DNA of 64,000 nucleotides from MSPOR6 sp965261435 (lineage in GTDB: Bacteria > Poribacteria > WGA-4E > WGA-3G): positions 4,216,001 to 4,280,000 of the forward strand of contig CBDHDL010000021.1 in the NCBI GenBank assembly GCA_965261435.1, read 5' to 3'. Each line of letters begins with the position of its first letter. The stretch's first letter is position 1. This document shows positions 1-9,363 of the stretch, in pieces. Both the position numbers and the translations under genes were made by a program. The notes below the pieces were generated by a model. That model saw only the letters and a list, made by a program, of their open reading frames with translations, made no database searches and was not told the DNA's origin.

Positions 1-308
1 TTCTTCAGGAATTCCACCACCACGTCCGCAGCACCATTTGTCATTACCGCCGCCGAGGCGATTATCAAAGACGTTGAACGCATTTTCTCCGCCTCCGAAT
101 CCTGCTTCTTCATTCGCTGTAAAAATTGCGTTGTAACCTTCATCCGCCTCAGGATTACCATCATCTTCAGGATCAGTTAGGTCTCCACCAAGCAGTGAAC
201 CCGTTCCTGTTCCCAAGACTTTCTCTGCATGTACCATCTCACTCGTACATATAACAAGAGAACCTATCATCAATACGAGTCCTGCGAATACCAACATATT
301 TTTCATTC
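1..308 (-). CDS. Secreted protein of unknown function, 3' end outside the window
   Basis: Reading the minus strand from an ATG at 308 gives 102 codons that stay open to the window edge. The start has an AGGAG ribosome site about 8 bases upstream. Residues 1-25 look like a signal peptide (MKNMLVFAGLVLMIGSLVIC, cleavage probably near VHA). The mature part begins with Gly/Asp/Glu-rich sequence (LLGGDLTDPEDDG) and then AFNVFDN...DKWCCG. The last stretch recalls the start of F5/8-type C (discoidin) carbohydrate-binding domains, but that is a resemblance by eye only. The protein is probably exported and surface-acting; its function cannot be called from this fragment. Confidence 0.75.
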
Positions 309-431
309 AATTCTGTCTCCTCTTAGAAATAAATCTCACTTTCACGTGAGTAATGCGTTATATAGTTGCGTTAAAAAACTTCCTCTTTTCATCATACTAA
401 TTTTTACTAATGGATAGTCCACACTAAATAT

Positions 432-547
432 GTAGGTCGGGTAGAGGAACGAAACCCGACAAATGCCAAACGCGCATTTGGCGTTGATTTGGACACGTAA
501 TGATTGTGTCTATCATGTCGGGTTTCGCTTCGCTCTACCCGACCTAC
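432..547. repeat. Family A palindromic element (GTAGGTCGGGTAGAG type)
   Basis: The two ends are inverted copies of each other: GTAGGTCGGGTAGAG...CGAAACCCGACA on the left and TGTCGGGTTTCG...CTCTACCCGACCTAC on the right. In the middle GCCAAA-CGCGCA-TTTGGC forms a second hairpin. The flanks carry AGTCCACACTAA on the left and GACAGACCACTAA on the right, as in the 17065 and 21549 copies. There is no ORF inside. The form is that of a non-autonomous REP or MITE-like element; no transposase is visible in the window. Confidence 0.8.
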
Positions 548-680
548 AAGTTTAACTTGGACAGACCACTAATCTGAATTCATTAGTTATGCATTATCTC
601 AAATTATTAAAAATAATTCAACAATATTCTTCAACAAGTCAGGGTTATATCAATTTGAATTATTTTTATTCCATTCTGCC

Positions 681-1132
681 GTAGGTCGGGTAGAGCGAAG
701 CGAAACCCGACATGGAAAACCTGTCTAACCCTACGTGTCGGGTTTCGCTTTGCTCTACCCATAGGTGTAAACTTAAGAAAACTTAGAAGCTCTTATGAAT
801 CACTCTGAATCCTTATGTTTATTGGGATCGTCTTCTCTTCAGTCCCGTAGGGACGATATGTTTATAGAAAAATGTGTACCCCTACCTCTCTTCAGTCCCG
901 TAGGGACGATATGTTTATATCAGGATGAACTACTACACATAGCACCCCTACGGGACTAAAGAGGGGTTGTATAACGTTTAACTATAAACATTGCGTCCCT
1001 ACGGGACTGGAGAGGGTTTTCCGCGTATGGAAATCCTTAACTTTACACCTATGGGTAGAGCGAAGCGAAACCCGACATGGAAAACCTGTCTAACCCTACG
1101 TGTCGGGTTTCGCTTTGCTCTACCCGACCTAC
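681..1132. repeat. Composite element: two family A copies flanking family B repeats
   Basis: Two nearly identical ~90 bp family A palindromes lie at 681-770 and about 1048-1132. Between them are two direct copies of AGTCCCGTAGGGACG (841 and 893, 52 bp apart) and then two inverted copies (about 941 and 992). The inner junctions are also inverted: CCCATAGGTGTAAACTTAAG near 757-777 against CTTAACTTTACACCTATGGG near 1036. The whole 450 bp unit is therefore a large imperfect palindrome. It explains this non-coding stretch, and I see no gene in it. Confidence 0.8.
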
Positions 1133-1212
1133 GAAAAAATGCTACATAATCAATTAGAATGAGTATGACTTGACAAAGCAGTAGGGTAATTAGTTTTTTC
1201 GTCTGTCATGTT

Positions 1213-1308
1213 CTAATGCAAAGTTTCCACAATAGGTGTATCAATGAGTTCAACCATCGTTTCTACATTCACATCTAAACTATAAGGTTGCTGGAAACGT
1301 GCCAAATA
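1213..1308 (-). pseudogene. Frameshifted C-terminal remnant of the sigma-factor gene
   Basis: Beyond the stop of the upstream ORF, the next frame on the minus strand reads YLARFQQPYSLDVNVETMV and continues to LIDTPIVETLH before a TAG at 1213-1215. It overlaps the 3' end of the 161-residue ORF in another frame, and its first codon is preceded by an in-frame TAG. From memory, intact Poribacteria sigma factors of this type have a very similar segment (NQYLARFQQPYS) just after the membrane helix. A small indel in the helix-tail junction would explain why the ORF now ends early. This is inference from one sequence plus recalled homologues. Confidence 0.55.
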
Positions 1309-1765
1309 CTATTGCAAAATTCTGTTGATATGCTAAACGAAGTATGAACAACACGAGAACTAATGTGGAAGCAGCAGCATACAAAGGGAATAGAGGTCTT
1401 ACTTCTGGCGGTATAGATTTTATAGTAGCAATTCGTTCTAAGACACGATCAGTTAGGTCTGTAGATAATTGTAAACATCTCAATGTCTCGAAAATGAGGT
1501 GATCGTCTTCTAATTTCAAACGCTGCTTTGCCCGCTGCAGTCTGCTCTGGATTGTATTAACTGAAATCCCTAACCATCTACTTATTTCCGTTTCGGTCAT
1601 CTCACCGATATAACGATGCATTACCACCGAACGTTCATTTTCCGGCAAATTGTTCAAAAGTCTAAAAGCATATTCTCGGCGAGACTCAATACATTCTGTT
1701 TCTCGTTCTTCTGATTCGTCTTCTCGCTGTTCTGATTCGTAATTCTTATAAGAAGTAATTTCCAT
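1280..1765 (-). CDS. Truncated ECF-like sigma factor: region 4 plus a membrane helix, region 2 missing
   Basis: The ORF encodes 161 residues. Residues 32-83 are a sigma-70 region 4 helix-turn-helix (LLNNLPENERSVV, then TETEISRWLGISVNTIQSRL). Residues 127-144 form one hydrophobic helix (LYAAASTLVLVLFIL). A complete ECF factor needs region 2 for core polymerase and -10 binding, and neither this ORF nor the upstream DNA to 2000 contains it. The N-terminus is an acidic, low-complexity stretch. An AGAGGAAAAA ribosome site precedes the ATG, so the fragment could still be translated. The C-terminus appears cut by a frameshift (see 1213-1308). It is most likely a decaying gene; a region-4-only regulator is the alternative. 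Confidence 0.75.
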   Translation of the reverse strand: MEITSYKNYESEQREDESEERETECIESRREYAFRLLNNLPENERSVVMHRYIGEMTETEISRWLGISVNTIQSRLQRAKQRLKLEDDHLIFETLRCLQLSTDLTDRVLERIATIKSIPPEVRPLFPLYAAASTLVLVLFILRLAYQQNFAIVFGTFPATL

Positions 1766-2198
1766 TTTTTCCTCTGAAATGTCCGCTATGAAGAATTAAA
1801 GGACAGCAAATTTCAATTCTTTGTATACATTCACGGTTTTTTATGCAAGAGCATAAAGACCCTTTTAAGTATAAGACACATTTTTTGGTGTAAAAGAGTG
1901 CATAAATTCAAAAAATCTTATAAAAAAAGAAACTTCTCTATATTTTGTTTACTAATTTACTGAAAAATGCGTTGAAGGAGTTATAGATGTCTGAAGGATT
2001 TTCTGTATGTATTAAAGGGATGAGATAACAAATAGGCTGCGGATCTGTTGTAGTGAAATTTCTTTTGATTCTGTTTCTTTCAGTGTGCACCTCCGTATCT
2101 TGCATGTTTTTTTATATTATGACATAAATCGTATAGATTGTCAATATTCGTTTCTTCCTGGGGCGTGTAAAGTTCATGGAAGAATGGAAGATTCTGAT
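1766..2198. other. AT-rich intergenic region
   Basis: The stretch between the sigma-factor remnant and the repeat array is AT-rich and has no convincing ORF or RNA. It would hold the promoter of the minus-strand sigma gene, but I cannot pick one out. No sigma region 2 coding remnant is visible on either strand. Confidence 0.4.
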
Positions 2199-2733
2199 CG
2201 TAGGGACTGGGTTTCCCTGTCCGCATTTTATATCGTAGGGACTGGGTTTCCCTGTCCGCATCTTATACCCGATCAACGCGATCCTTGTCCCACCCCCGTT
2301 CGTAGGGACTGGGTTTCCCTGTCCGCATTTTATATCGTAGGGACTGGGTTTCCCTGTCCGCATCTTATACCCGATCAACGCGATCCTTGTCCAATCCCCG
2401 TTCGTAGGGACTGGGTTTCCCTGTCCGCATCTTATACCCACTCAACGCGATCCTTGTCCAATCCCCGTTCGTAGGGACTGGGTTTCCCTGTCCGCATTTT
2501 ATATCGTAGGGACTGGGTTTCCCTGTCCGCATCTTATACCCACTCAACGCGATCCTTGTCCAATCCCCGTTCGTAGGGACTGGGTTTCCCTGTCCGCATT
2601 TTATATCGTAGGGACTGGGTTTCCCTGTCCGCATCTTATACCCGATCAACGCGATCCTTGTCCAATCCCCGTTCGTAGGGACTGGGTTTCCCTGTCCGCA
2701 TTTTATATCGTAGGGACTGGGTTTCCCTGTCCG
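2199..2733. repeat. Tandem array of 11 copies of a 25 bp palindromic core (family C)
   Basis: The core begins CGTAGGGACTGGGTTTCCCT and ends GTCCG. It starts at 2199, 2234, 2301, 2336, 2403, 2470, 2505, 2572, 2607, 2674 and 2709. Gaps alternate between 35 bp (core plus CATTTTATAT) and 67 bp (core plus CATCTTATACCC, then CGCGATCCTTGTCC), giving a 102 bp higher-order unit; one 35 bp half-unit is missing after 2403. The 67 bp spacer varies only slightly (CCGATCAACG or CCACTCAACG). The core matches that of the solitary family C elements at 18532, 31843, 32863 and 58407. Reading frames through the array are by-products of the repeat. Confidence 0.9.
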
Positions 2734-2983
2734 TTTACCCCTAACCCCGCCCATTCACCCTTCCCCTCTTCCAATCTTCCATCCTTCCTCCCTTCCAATC
2801 TTCCATCCTTCCAATCTTCCGCGTTCTCCGTGCCTTCCGCGATTCAGACAAATAGAGTGAAAAAATAATTACACACTGGTTCAGACAATTTGTTTGACAA
2901 ATTAGTTAAGACGTTATATGATTAGAAACATCATAGTCGTCTTTTGGTAATATTAGCGAAGATGGGAGAAACGATTAAGTTAA
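2734..2983. other. Pyrimidine-rich low-complexity tract and upstream region
   Basis: From 2734 to about 2840 the plus strand is C/T-rich, with repeats of CTTCCAATCTTCCATCC. It leads into CTTCCGCGATTCAGACAAAT followed by AGAGTGA. The same motif, in a similar CTTCCG...CTCCG context, recurs at 45164-45225. The remainder is AT-rich and leads to the first secreted-protein gene. No gene is seen. Confidence 0.5.
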
Positions 2984-5065
2984 GTGGTTATTATCAATAG
3001 AAAATCCAGCATTTCTTATATTTATGTGTTGTGTGCTATTTTGGTCTTGACGTTTAAACTTGGGACGGTGGCACAAACAACCGACATCACTGATGATGCA
3101 GAAAATGCACTACTCTCCTTTACTATAGACGAAACACCTATATACGTAGGGAATACATTCACGTGGAATCTTAACATTGAGAACGTCACAGATTTAGCGG
3201 GGTGGCAATGTGATATCGAATTTGATCCTAATGTACTTGAAGCAGTAGAGGTCATTGAGGGAGATTTCTTGAAACAAGGCGGTGAAACACCGTTCTTTCA
3301 GCGTGGCACAATTGATAATACTGCAGGGGTAATTGATAATCTAAGCGCAGCACGATTTTCAAAAGTAGGTGTTAACGGCACCGGTAAATTGCTATCCGTA
3401 AAATTCAGAGCAAAGACAGTAGGACAAACTCAGATCACACTATCCAATCTACATGTTGGGGATATTAACCTGGAAACAATTCCGATTGCACCTCCGGATA
3501 TTGTCATCACTATCGCAGCGCAATCCGAATCGAATGTGAATGAGTCAAAGCTCACCTTTACTTTAGCTGAGACTCCCGTCTTAGTTGGAGATACTTTTAC
3601 ACTACATCTAAAGGCAGAAAATGTCACGGATTTAGCGGGGTGGGAATGTGATATTGTATTTGATCCTAATGTGCTTCAAGCAGTAGAAGTCATTGAAGGA
3701 GATTTCTTGAAACAAGGCGGTGAAATGCCTTTCTTTCTCGGTGGAACAATCAATAATACTGCAGGGTTAATCGACGGACTAAGCACTGCACGATTTTCAA
3801 AAGTGGGTGTTAACGGTACCGGAAGGTTGTTGTCAATAAAGTTTAAAGCAAAGAAAATCGGAGAAGCACAAGTTACACTTGCGAACTTAGCGGCCGGTGC
3901 AGGTGACCTGACGATCATTTCACTAAGTCCACCAGAGATTACCATCACTGTGGAAGCGCAACCCGACCCAATTGTAGATGGTTCCAGACTCTCCTTTGCT
4001 ATTGATTCTTCAGTTGAAACACCTATCCGCGTTGACGATACATTTATACTTCATCTAAACACCGAAGAGGTTACCAAATTAGCGGGATGGATATGTGATA
4101 TTGAATTTGACCCTGAAATACTTGAAGTCAGAGAGGTCCGTGAAGGTAATTTCTTGCATGAAGGCGGTATATCAACTTTCTTTCTTGAAAACACTGTTGA
4201 TAACACGAATGGCAAGATTACTGGTCTTGGCGCAGTACGATTTTCCAAAGAGGGTATTAGTGGGGCGGGTACGTTGCTTTCGCTAACATGCAGGGCAAAA
4301 GGAGAGGGAGAAACTGAAATCACAATTAGTAACTTGTTTGCAGGTTCAAGTGACCTTGTCCCAATCACCCTGAGCATTCCAGAATTTTCTATCAACGTGG
4401 AAAAACGCTTGTTCCCTCCGTGGGATGTGAATCAAGATGGACAGGTTGACATTTTGGACATACTACATGTTGCACAATATCTACGAGAAGAGGCATCTGT
4501 TAATCCGCAGTCTGATGTGGACGGTGATGGAATGATTGGTATCTTAGATCTTATTGCAGTAGCACAGCATATTAACGATTCTACTTCAGCAGCTCCGACA
4601 ATGATCACAAATCAAGGAGTTGAAATGAATCCTACTTTAGTCAATAGTAGTGAATTAACACCCGAATTGATACACGCATGGATTACGGAAGCAATGTTAA
4701 AAAACGACGGTGCTACTGTGTTTCGTAAAGCCATTGCGAATCTCCAGAGACTTTTGGCTTCCTTGACACCTGAAAAAACAAAGCTGCTTGCAAACTATCC
4801 GAACCCGTTTAATCCTGAGACGTGGATACCTTATCATCTCGCGAGACCATCTGAGGTGAGTATCAGAATTTATAATGCAAATGGACACATTATTAGAACT
4901 TTAGTTTTGGGACATCAAAATGCTGGTATCTATCAAAGCCGCAGCCGTTCCGCTTATTGGGATGGAAAGAATGATTTGGGGGAAACTGTTGCAAGTGGTG
5001 TCTTTTTTTATACGTTAACTGCGGGGAACTTTGTAGCGACCAGAAAAATGTTAGTAATAAAGTAA
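2984..5065 (+). CDS. Secreted protein with three cohesin domains, a dockerin and a FlgD-like C-terminal block
   Basis: The protein has 693 residues. A signal peptide covers about 1-31 (ends TVAQ). Three cohesin-type beta-sandwich repeats follow (about 43-178, 188-325 and 336-473), each with the LAGWxCDIxFDPxxLE signature and an ARFSK-G loop. A type I dockerin at 478-531 has two Ca-loops (DVNQDGQVDILD and DVDGDGMIGILD). Residues 601-693 carry the NYPNPFNPETWIPY block, ending TRKMLVIK, a module that typically anchors or sorts exported proteins. The start is a GTG; a GGGAGA lies 14 bases upstream, which is a weak site. The next gene starts 34 bases later, so the two are probably co-transcribed. 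No catalytic domain is seen, so a scaffold role is likely. Confidence 0.85.
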   Translation: MVIINRKSSISYIYVLCAILVLTFKLGTVAQTTDITDDAENALLSFTIDETPIYVGNTFTWNLNIENVTDLAGWQCDIEFDPNVLEAVEVIEGDFLKQGGETPFFQRGTIDNTAGVIDNLSAARFSKVGVNGTGKLLSVKFRAKTVGQTQITLSNLHVGDINLETIPIAPPDIVITIAAQSESNVNESKLTFTLAETPVLVGDTFTLHLKAENVTDLAGWECDIVFDPNVLQAVEVIEGDFLKQGGEMPFFLGGTINNTAGLIDGLSTARFSKVGVNGTGRLLSIKFKAKKIGEAQVTLANLAAGAGDLTIISLSPPEITITVEAQPDPIVDGSRLSFAIDSSVETPIRVDDTFILHLNTEEVTKLAGWICDIEFDPEILEVREVREGNFLHEGGISTFFLENTVDNTNGKITGLGAVRFSKEGISGAGTLLSLTCRAKGEGETEITISNLFAGSSDLVPITLSIPEFSINVEKRLFPPWDVNQDGQVDILDILHVAQYLREEASVNPQSDVDGDGMIGILDLIAVAQHINDSTSAAPTMITNQGVEMNPTLVNSSELTPELIHAWITEAMLKNDGATVFRKAIANLQRLLASLTPEKTKLLANYPNPFNPETWIPYHLARPSEVSIRIYNANGHIIRTLVLGHQNAGIYQSRSRSAYWDGKNDLGETVASGVFFYTLTAGNFVATRKMLVIK

Positions 5066-5099
5066 AGAAACAAGCTAAATCTATATTTGAGGGGAAAAT

Positions 5100-8000
5100 A
5101 TGAAACTATTTAAGTATCTGACTACAGTAAGTTGTCTATTGATATTGGCTTTGAGTTTTCAAAATGTTCAGGCACAACAGAATATCGCACAAAGAGCTTA
5201 TGCTATCTTTGAGAATAGTTGCAACGGTTGTCATGGCGTTGGTGGTTCTTACACGGAGCAACTTCTCATTCAATATCCAGATATAATTGATGACGGCTCT
5301 GTGATTCCTGGTGACCCTGACAATTCTGAGTTCTATAAGCGGTTAATCGAAACTAATGTAGATAAACGGATGCCGTTTAACAGTAATCCGTTGTCCGAAG
5401 AGGCAATTAATACGATATATCAATGGATTTTGGCAGGGGCACCGGATTGGAATGTCGCTCAACCATTAGACCGTAGTTTCATTACCACTGATTCAATGCT
5501 TGATTCCATACAGCAGCATTTGGACACGCTTACACCGTTTGATCGAAGCTATGCACGGTATTTTTCATTGACACATCTTTACAATGCAGGTGAACTTGAT
5601 GAGACGCTCGCGGATTATCGGCACGCACTTTCAAAACTTGTAAACAGTCTTTCATGGGGTCGCGAAATTGTCAATCCTGAACCGATTGATTCTGAAGAAA
5701 CAATATTCCATATCGATCTTCGCCGATACCAATGGGAAAGTGGTGAAAACCGGTGGACACAGATTGAAGAAGTATATCCCTATAGCCTTAACCTCACTGT
5801 TGAAACAGATACGGGTACCCTGAGAAAACTAACAAATGTAAGAGAAATAATGGAATGTAATGTCCCGTTCGTCCATGTTGATTGGTTTCTTGCAACTGCC
5901 TCCTTACCCCCGCTTTACAACGACATTCTCGGACTTCCGGATACTGACCGCGCCTTAGAAGTAGAACTTGATGTGGATGTTACGGCTAATCTGCAGAATG
6001 CCCCTGGTGTCCGCGTCTGGCGGGCAGGATTCAACGATTCAGGTGTTTCAAATAACAATAGGGTTGTTGAACGTCACGAATCTCGTTACGGAGCATATTG
6101 GAAAAGCTATGATTTTGCTGGAAGTGTAGGAACGCAAAATATCTTTAACTATCCCCTTAACTTTACACATGATGGTGGAGAGATTATATTTAACCTACCG
6201 AACGGTTTGCAAGCATACTTTCTTGTAGATGCAAATGGAAAACGACTTGATGTAGCACCGACAGATATTGTATCTAATCCAGCAGCAAGCGATCCAGCGG
6301 TCCGTAACGGTCTTTCTTGTATCGGTTGCCACACTGAAGGGATGAAGACTTTTGAAGATACAGTCCGCGGTGTAATAGTGGAAAATGCAAGTCCGAATTT
6401 TGATAAAGACCACGCACTACAACTTTATGTAGAACAATCTAAGATGGCCGATCTTGTGAAACGAGATGCAGAACTTTATAGATTGGCTCTTGAAGCATCA
6501 GGTGGGGACATTAAAGATATTGAACCCGTGCATCGGTTCCATGAAGCGTTCAAGGGGCCAGTTGATGCAGCACACGCTGCAGCATCTGTCGGTTTTGAAA
6601 CATTAGACTTCCTTGAAAGGATTAAAAAAGATACACGATTACATGATTTAGGGTTAATACAACTCACGACTGGTAGTGGTCAGATGCAACGGGATACATG
6701 GACAGCAGAATTCCATAATGTAATCTCTACGATATACGATGATGTTTTACTACCGGATCCAGATGATCGACCCGATCCTGTCAGTGGTGTCGTTATTATA
6801 TCTGATCTGAACCTACGTGCCGCAATTGAACGGACCCTCAACAAAGAAGCCGGCGCTACAATCGATCAAATAGAAATGAAGAATTTGAGGACGATTGTTG
6901 CGGATAACCAAGGTATTCTTGATTTAAGTGGTCTTGAGTTTGCAGAGAACCTTGAACGGATAGAATTTAGAAACAATGAGATATCTGACTTATCGCCTTT
7001 GGCAGAGTTAACGCGACTGAACAACATTAAATTAAGGGGCAACCAAATTACTGACATTACGCCTTTGGCAAACTTAACGAGAGTGGATTGGTTAGGACTG
7101 GAGCAGAATCAGATAACCGACTTATCACCTTTGCGCAAGCTAACAAAATTGCAAGGCATAGGAATTTCAGGCAATCCAGTAACCGACTTATCATCCCTTG
7201 CAGAACTGACGAGTTTAGAACGTATTGATGCATGGCGTACACCCGTGGAAGATTTCACCGTGTTGGCATCTCTAAAAAAGTTACGATGGATTGAATATGG
7301 TAATGATAGGAACATTACAAAACTGCCAGCGATGCAAGGATTAAAATCTTTGCGACGCTTGGAAATTCACGGATGTACTTTATCTGACCTTACGATGCTT
7401 TCACAGTTTACACAGTTAGAATGGTTAGAATTAGTTGACAACGGTATTGAGGACCTTAAGCCGTTGAGCAATTTGAAAAACTTGACAATTCTTAATCTTG
7501 ATGCCAACCTAATTTCAGATGTGACTCCGCTTTCGGGTCTAAATCGTTTGAACGTCTTGTATCTTGAAAACAATGTCATTTCAGACGTTACTGCGCTGAA
7601 CAAACTGCAAAATTTAGAACGGTTAGACCTTCGCAACAATGCCATTACTGACTTTGCACCATTAGACAGTTTACCTGATAAGACATTTGTGCGGATAGTC
7701 GGGAATCCTGGATTTCCAACAGGCGGTCCTAAGATACTTGGTCCGTGGCTATGGGCGATTGTACCGGGAACACGGTTAGATGCACGCACAGATTTTATCG
7801 CACGCGCAACGGCCGGCGCAGCAACGGAGGTTAAGGTGTCCACTAACGGAGCAGTAGCAGGTAAGTCTGTCGGAGAAAGTAAGTGGACATGGCACAGAAT
7901 CGGCACGGGTGGAAACAATATCAATCAAATGACGGAATCACTCGGTTGGGGAACAGGGAGCGAAATATACGACCATATCGTCTACGGTGCAATTGTATTG

Positions 8001-9311
8001 GACTCTCCGAGTGAACAGCAAACAACTATGTTCGTCGGAAGCGATGATTCTGTAAAGGTGTGGCTTAATGGAGAGTTAGTCCATCAGGCATTCACTCAAC
8101 GTGGCGCGAATGATTTTGAAGATTTCTTCCCCGTAACACTAAAACAGGGACAAAACGTCTTATTAGTCGCATTGGATAATCGCGGACACGGTAGTTTCGC
8201 AGGTCATTTCGGTTTTGCACTTGATGCACAATACAGTCTATTCCGAGAAGGCACAAGATTTCTGTTTGAAACAGATGCGACAAGCTTTGAAATTGGTGAT
8301 ACGTTCACGTTGAATCTTAAGACAGAAAATGTGAAAAAATTAGCAGGATGGCAAGCTGACCTCATTTTCAATCCGGATGTGCTTGAAGCAGTTGAAGTGA
8401 TCGCAGGTGACTTCCTGATGTCAGAAGACATAGATGTGCGATTTGATGATGGAACAATTCAAAATGATCTCGGAAAAATCACAGGTATAAATGCCATACA
8501 ACTTGACAGTCAGAGTCAGGGGGTTAGTGGTGCAGGCACGTTGTGCACTGTCAGTTTCAATATTGTGGGTCCCGGTGAATGTCTGTTGACTTTGGAAAAC
8601 TTTGAAGCAGGATCATCCTCGGCTATTGCTATCCCCGCTGTTCCACCCGAGTATACCATCATTGTAGAGGGTGAAGAACCCACAAGACCCGTATGGGATG
8701 TAAATCAGGATGGAAATGTTAATATCCTTGACCTGATTCAAGTCGCTCAATCCTTTGACACTGATGTCTCTGAAAATTCGGAGGCTGATGTAAATGATGA
8801 CGGCGTGATTAACATCTTAGACCTTATCGCTGTTGCACAAAAAATGGGGGATTCAGATACAGCCGCACCTGTCTTATCCGCGTTGAACAATAAAGAACTC
8901 ACGGCTGCAATGATAGAAAAATGGATTGAACAGGCGGAGTTTGAAAATGACGGTTCTATTGCATTTCAAAAGGGTATCGCGAATCTACAGAAACTATTGG
9001 AGACCGTCTCTATACCGAAGAAGACAGCGTTACTCGCGAACTATCCGAACCCATTCAACCCAGAGACCTGGATACCTTATCAACTGGCTAAACCCGTAAA
9101 AGTTAATTTGACTATTTTCGATGCCAAAGGAACAACGGTTCACAAGTTGGTGCTTGGTTACCAGCAATCTGGAAAATATCAGAGTCGTGATCGTGCGGCA
9201 TATTGGGATGGAAAAAATGAAGTCGGGGAAACTGTCGCGAGCGGAATCTATTTCTATATCTTCACAGCGGGTGATTTCACTGCTACTCGGAAGATGTTAT
9301 TGATCAAATAA
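5100..9311 (+). CDS. Giant secreted protein: cytochrome c-like module, LRRs, cohesin, dockerin, C-terminal block
   Basis: The protein has 1403 residues. A signal peptide (1-25) is followed by two haem-binding CxxCH motifs, CNGCH at 41-45 and CIGCH at 407-411, so the N-terminal ~550 residues look like a cytochrome c-type module related to planctomycete-style surface proteins. Residues ~565-865 are internalin-like 22-residue LRRs (repeated ITDLSPL...L). Residues ~880-1046 form a beta-sandwich with SVKVWLNGELVH, recurring in the next gene. A cohesin (1054-1190), a dockerin (1198-1250) and the NYPNPFNPETWIPY block (1314-1403) follow. The ATG has a GAGGGG site. Covalent haem would require a cytochrome c maturation system elsewhere. 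A surface role in binding and possibly electron transfer is inference. Confidence 0.85.
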   Translation: MKLFKYLTTVSCLLILALSFQNVQAQQNIAQRAYAIFENSCNGCHGVGGSYTEQLLIQYPDIIDDGSVIPGDPDNSEFYKRLIETNVDKRMPFNSNPLSEEAINTIYQWILAGAPDWNVAQPLDRSFITTDSMLDSIQQHLDTLTPFDRSYARYFSLTHLYNAGELDETLADYRHALSKLVNSLSWGREIVNPEPIDSEETIFHIDLRRYQWESGENRWTQIEEVYPYSLNLTVETDTGTLRKLTNVREIMECNVPFVHVDWFLATASLPPLYNDILGLPDTDRALEVELDVDVTANLQNAPGVRVWRAGFNDSGVSNNNRVVERHESRYGAYWKSYDFAGSVGTQNIFNYPLNFTHDGGEIIFNLPNGLQAYFLVDANGKRLDVAPTDIVSNPAASDPAVRNGLSCIGCHTEGMKTFEDTVRGVIVENASPNFDKDHALQLYVEQSKMADLVKRDAELYRLALEASGGDIKDIEPVHRFHEAFKGPVDAAHAAASVGFETLDFLERIKKDTRLHDLGLIQLTTGSGQMQRDTWTAEFHNVISTIYDDVLLPDPDDRPDPVSGVVIISDLNLRAAIERTLNKEAGATIDQIEMKNLRTIVADNQGILDLSGLEFAENLERIEFRNNEISDLSPLAELTRLNNIKLRGNQITDITPLANLTRVDWLGLEQNQITDLSPLRKLTKLQGIGISGNPVTDLSSLAELTSLERIDAWRTPVEDFTVLASLKKLRWIEYGNDRNITKLPAMQGLKSLRRLEIHGCTLSDLTMLSQFTQLEWLELVDNGIEDLKPLSNLKNLTILNLDANLISDVTPLSGLNRLNVLYLENNVISDVTALNKLQNLERLDLRNNAITDFAPLDSLPDKTFVRIVGNPGFPTGGPKILGPWLWAIVPGTRLDARTDFIARATAGAATEVKVSTNGAVAGKSVGESKWTWHRIGTGGNNINQMTESLGWGTGSEIYDHIVYGAIVLDSPSEQQTTMFVGSDDSVKVWLNGELVHQAFTQRGANDFEDFFPVTLKQGQNVLLVALDNRGHGSFAGHFGFALDAQYSLFREGTRFLFETDATSFEIGDTFTLNLKTENVKKLAGWQADLIFNPDVLEAVEVIAGDFLMSEDIDVRFDDGTIQNDLGKITGINAIQLDSQSQGVSGAGTLCTVSFNIVGPGECLLTLENFEAGSSSAIAIPAVPPEYTIIVEGEEPTRPVWDVNQDGNVNILDLIQVAQSFDTDVSENSEADVNDDGVINILDLIAVAQKMGDSDTAAPVLSALNNKELTAAMIEKWIEQAEFENDGSIAFQKGIANLQKLLETVSIPKKTALLANYPNPFNPETWIPYQLAKPVKVNLTIFDAKGTTVHKLVLGYQQSGKYQSRDRAAYWDGKNEVGETVASGIYFYIFTAGDFTATRKMLLIK

Positions 9312-9317
9312 TTTCAT

Positions 9318-9338
9318 GGCGCGCCGTTAACGCGCGCC
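9318..9338. repeat. GC-rich hairpin between secreted-protein genes
   Basis: GGCGCG and CGCGCC pair around CCGTTAACG, and the stem extends inward with CG/CG around TTAA. It lies 7 bases after the stop of the giant gene and 25 bases before the next start. There is no T-run, so it is a weak terminator candidate and more likely a processing or attenuation hairpin. The core resembles the hairpin at 31955-31998. Confidence 0.5.
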
Positions 9339-9363
9339 TATCTTGAAACAGGAGATAGACTCA

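Noticed and set aside
2199..2733. CRISPR array
   Set aside because: Spacers are not unique; the 35 and 67 bp units repeat almost identically, the core is palindromic, and no cas gene is in the window.
2085..2754. ORFs of 109-129 residues through the family C array
   Set aside because: They only translate the repeat (CGQGNPVP and RTGKPSPY runs), on both strands, with no ribosome site.
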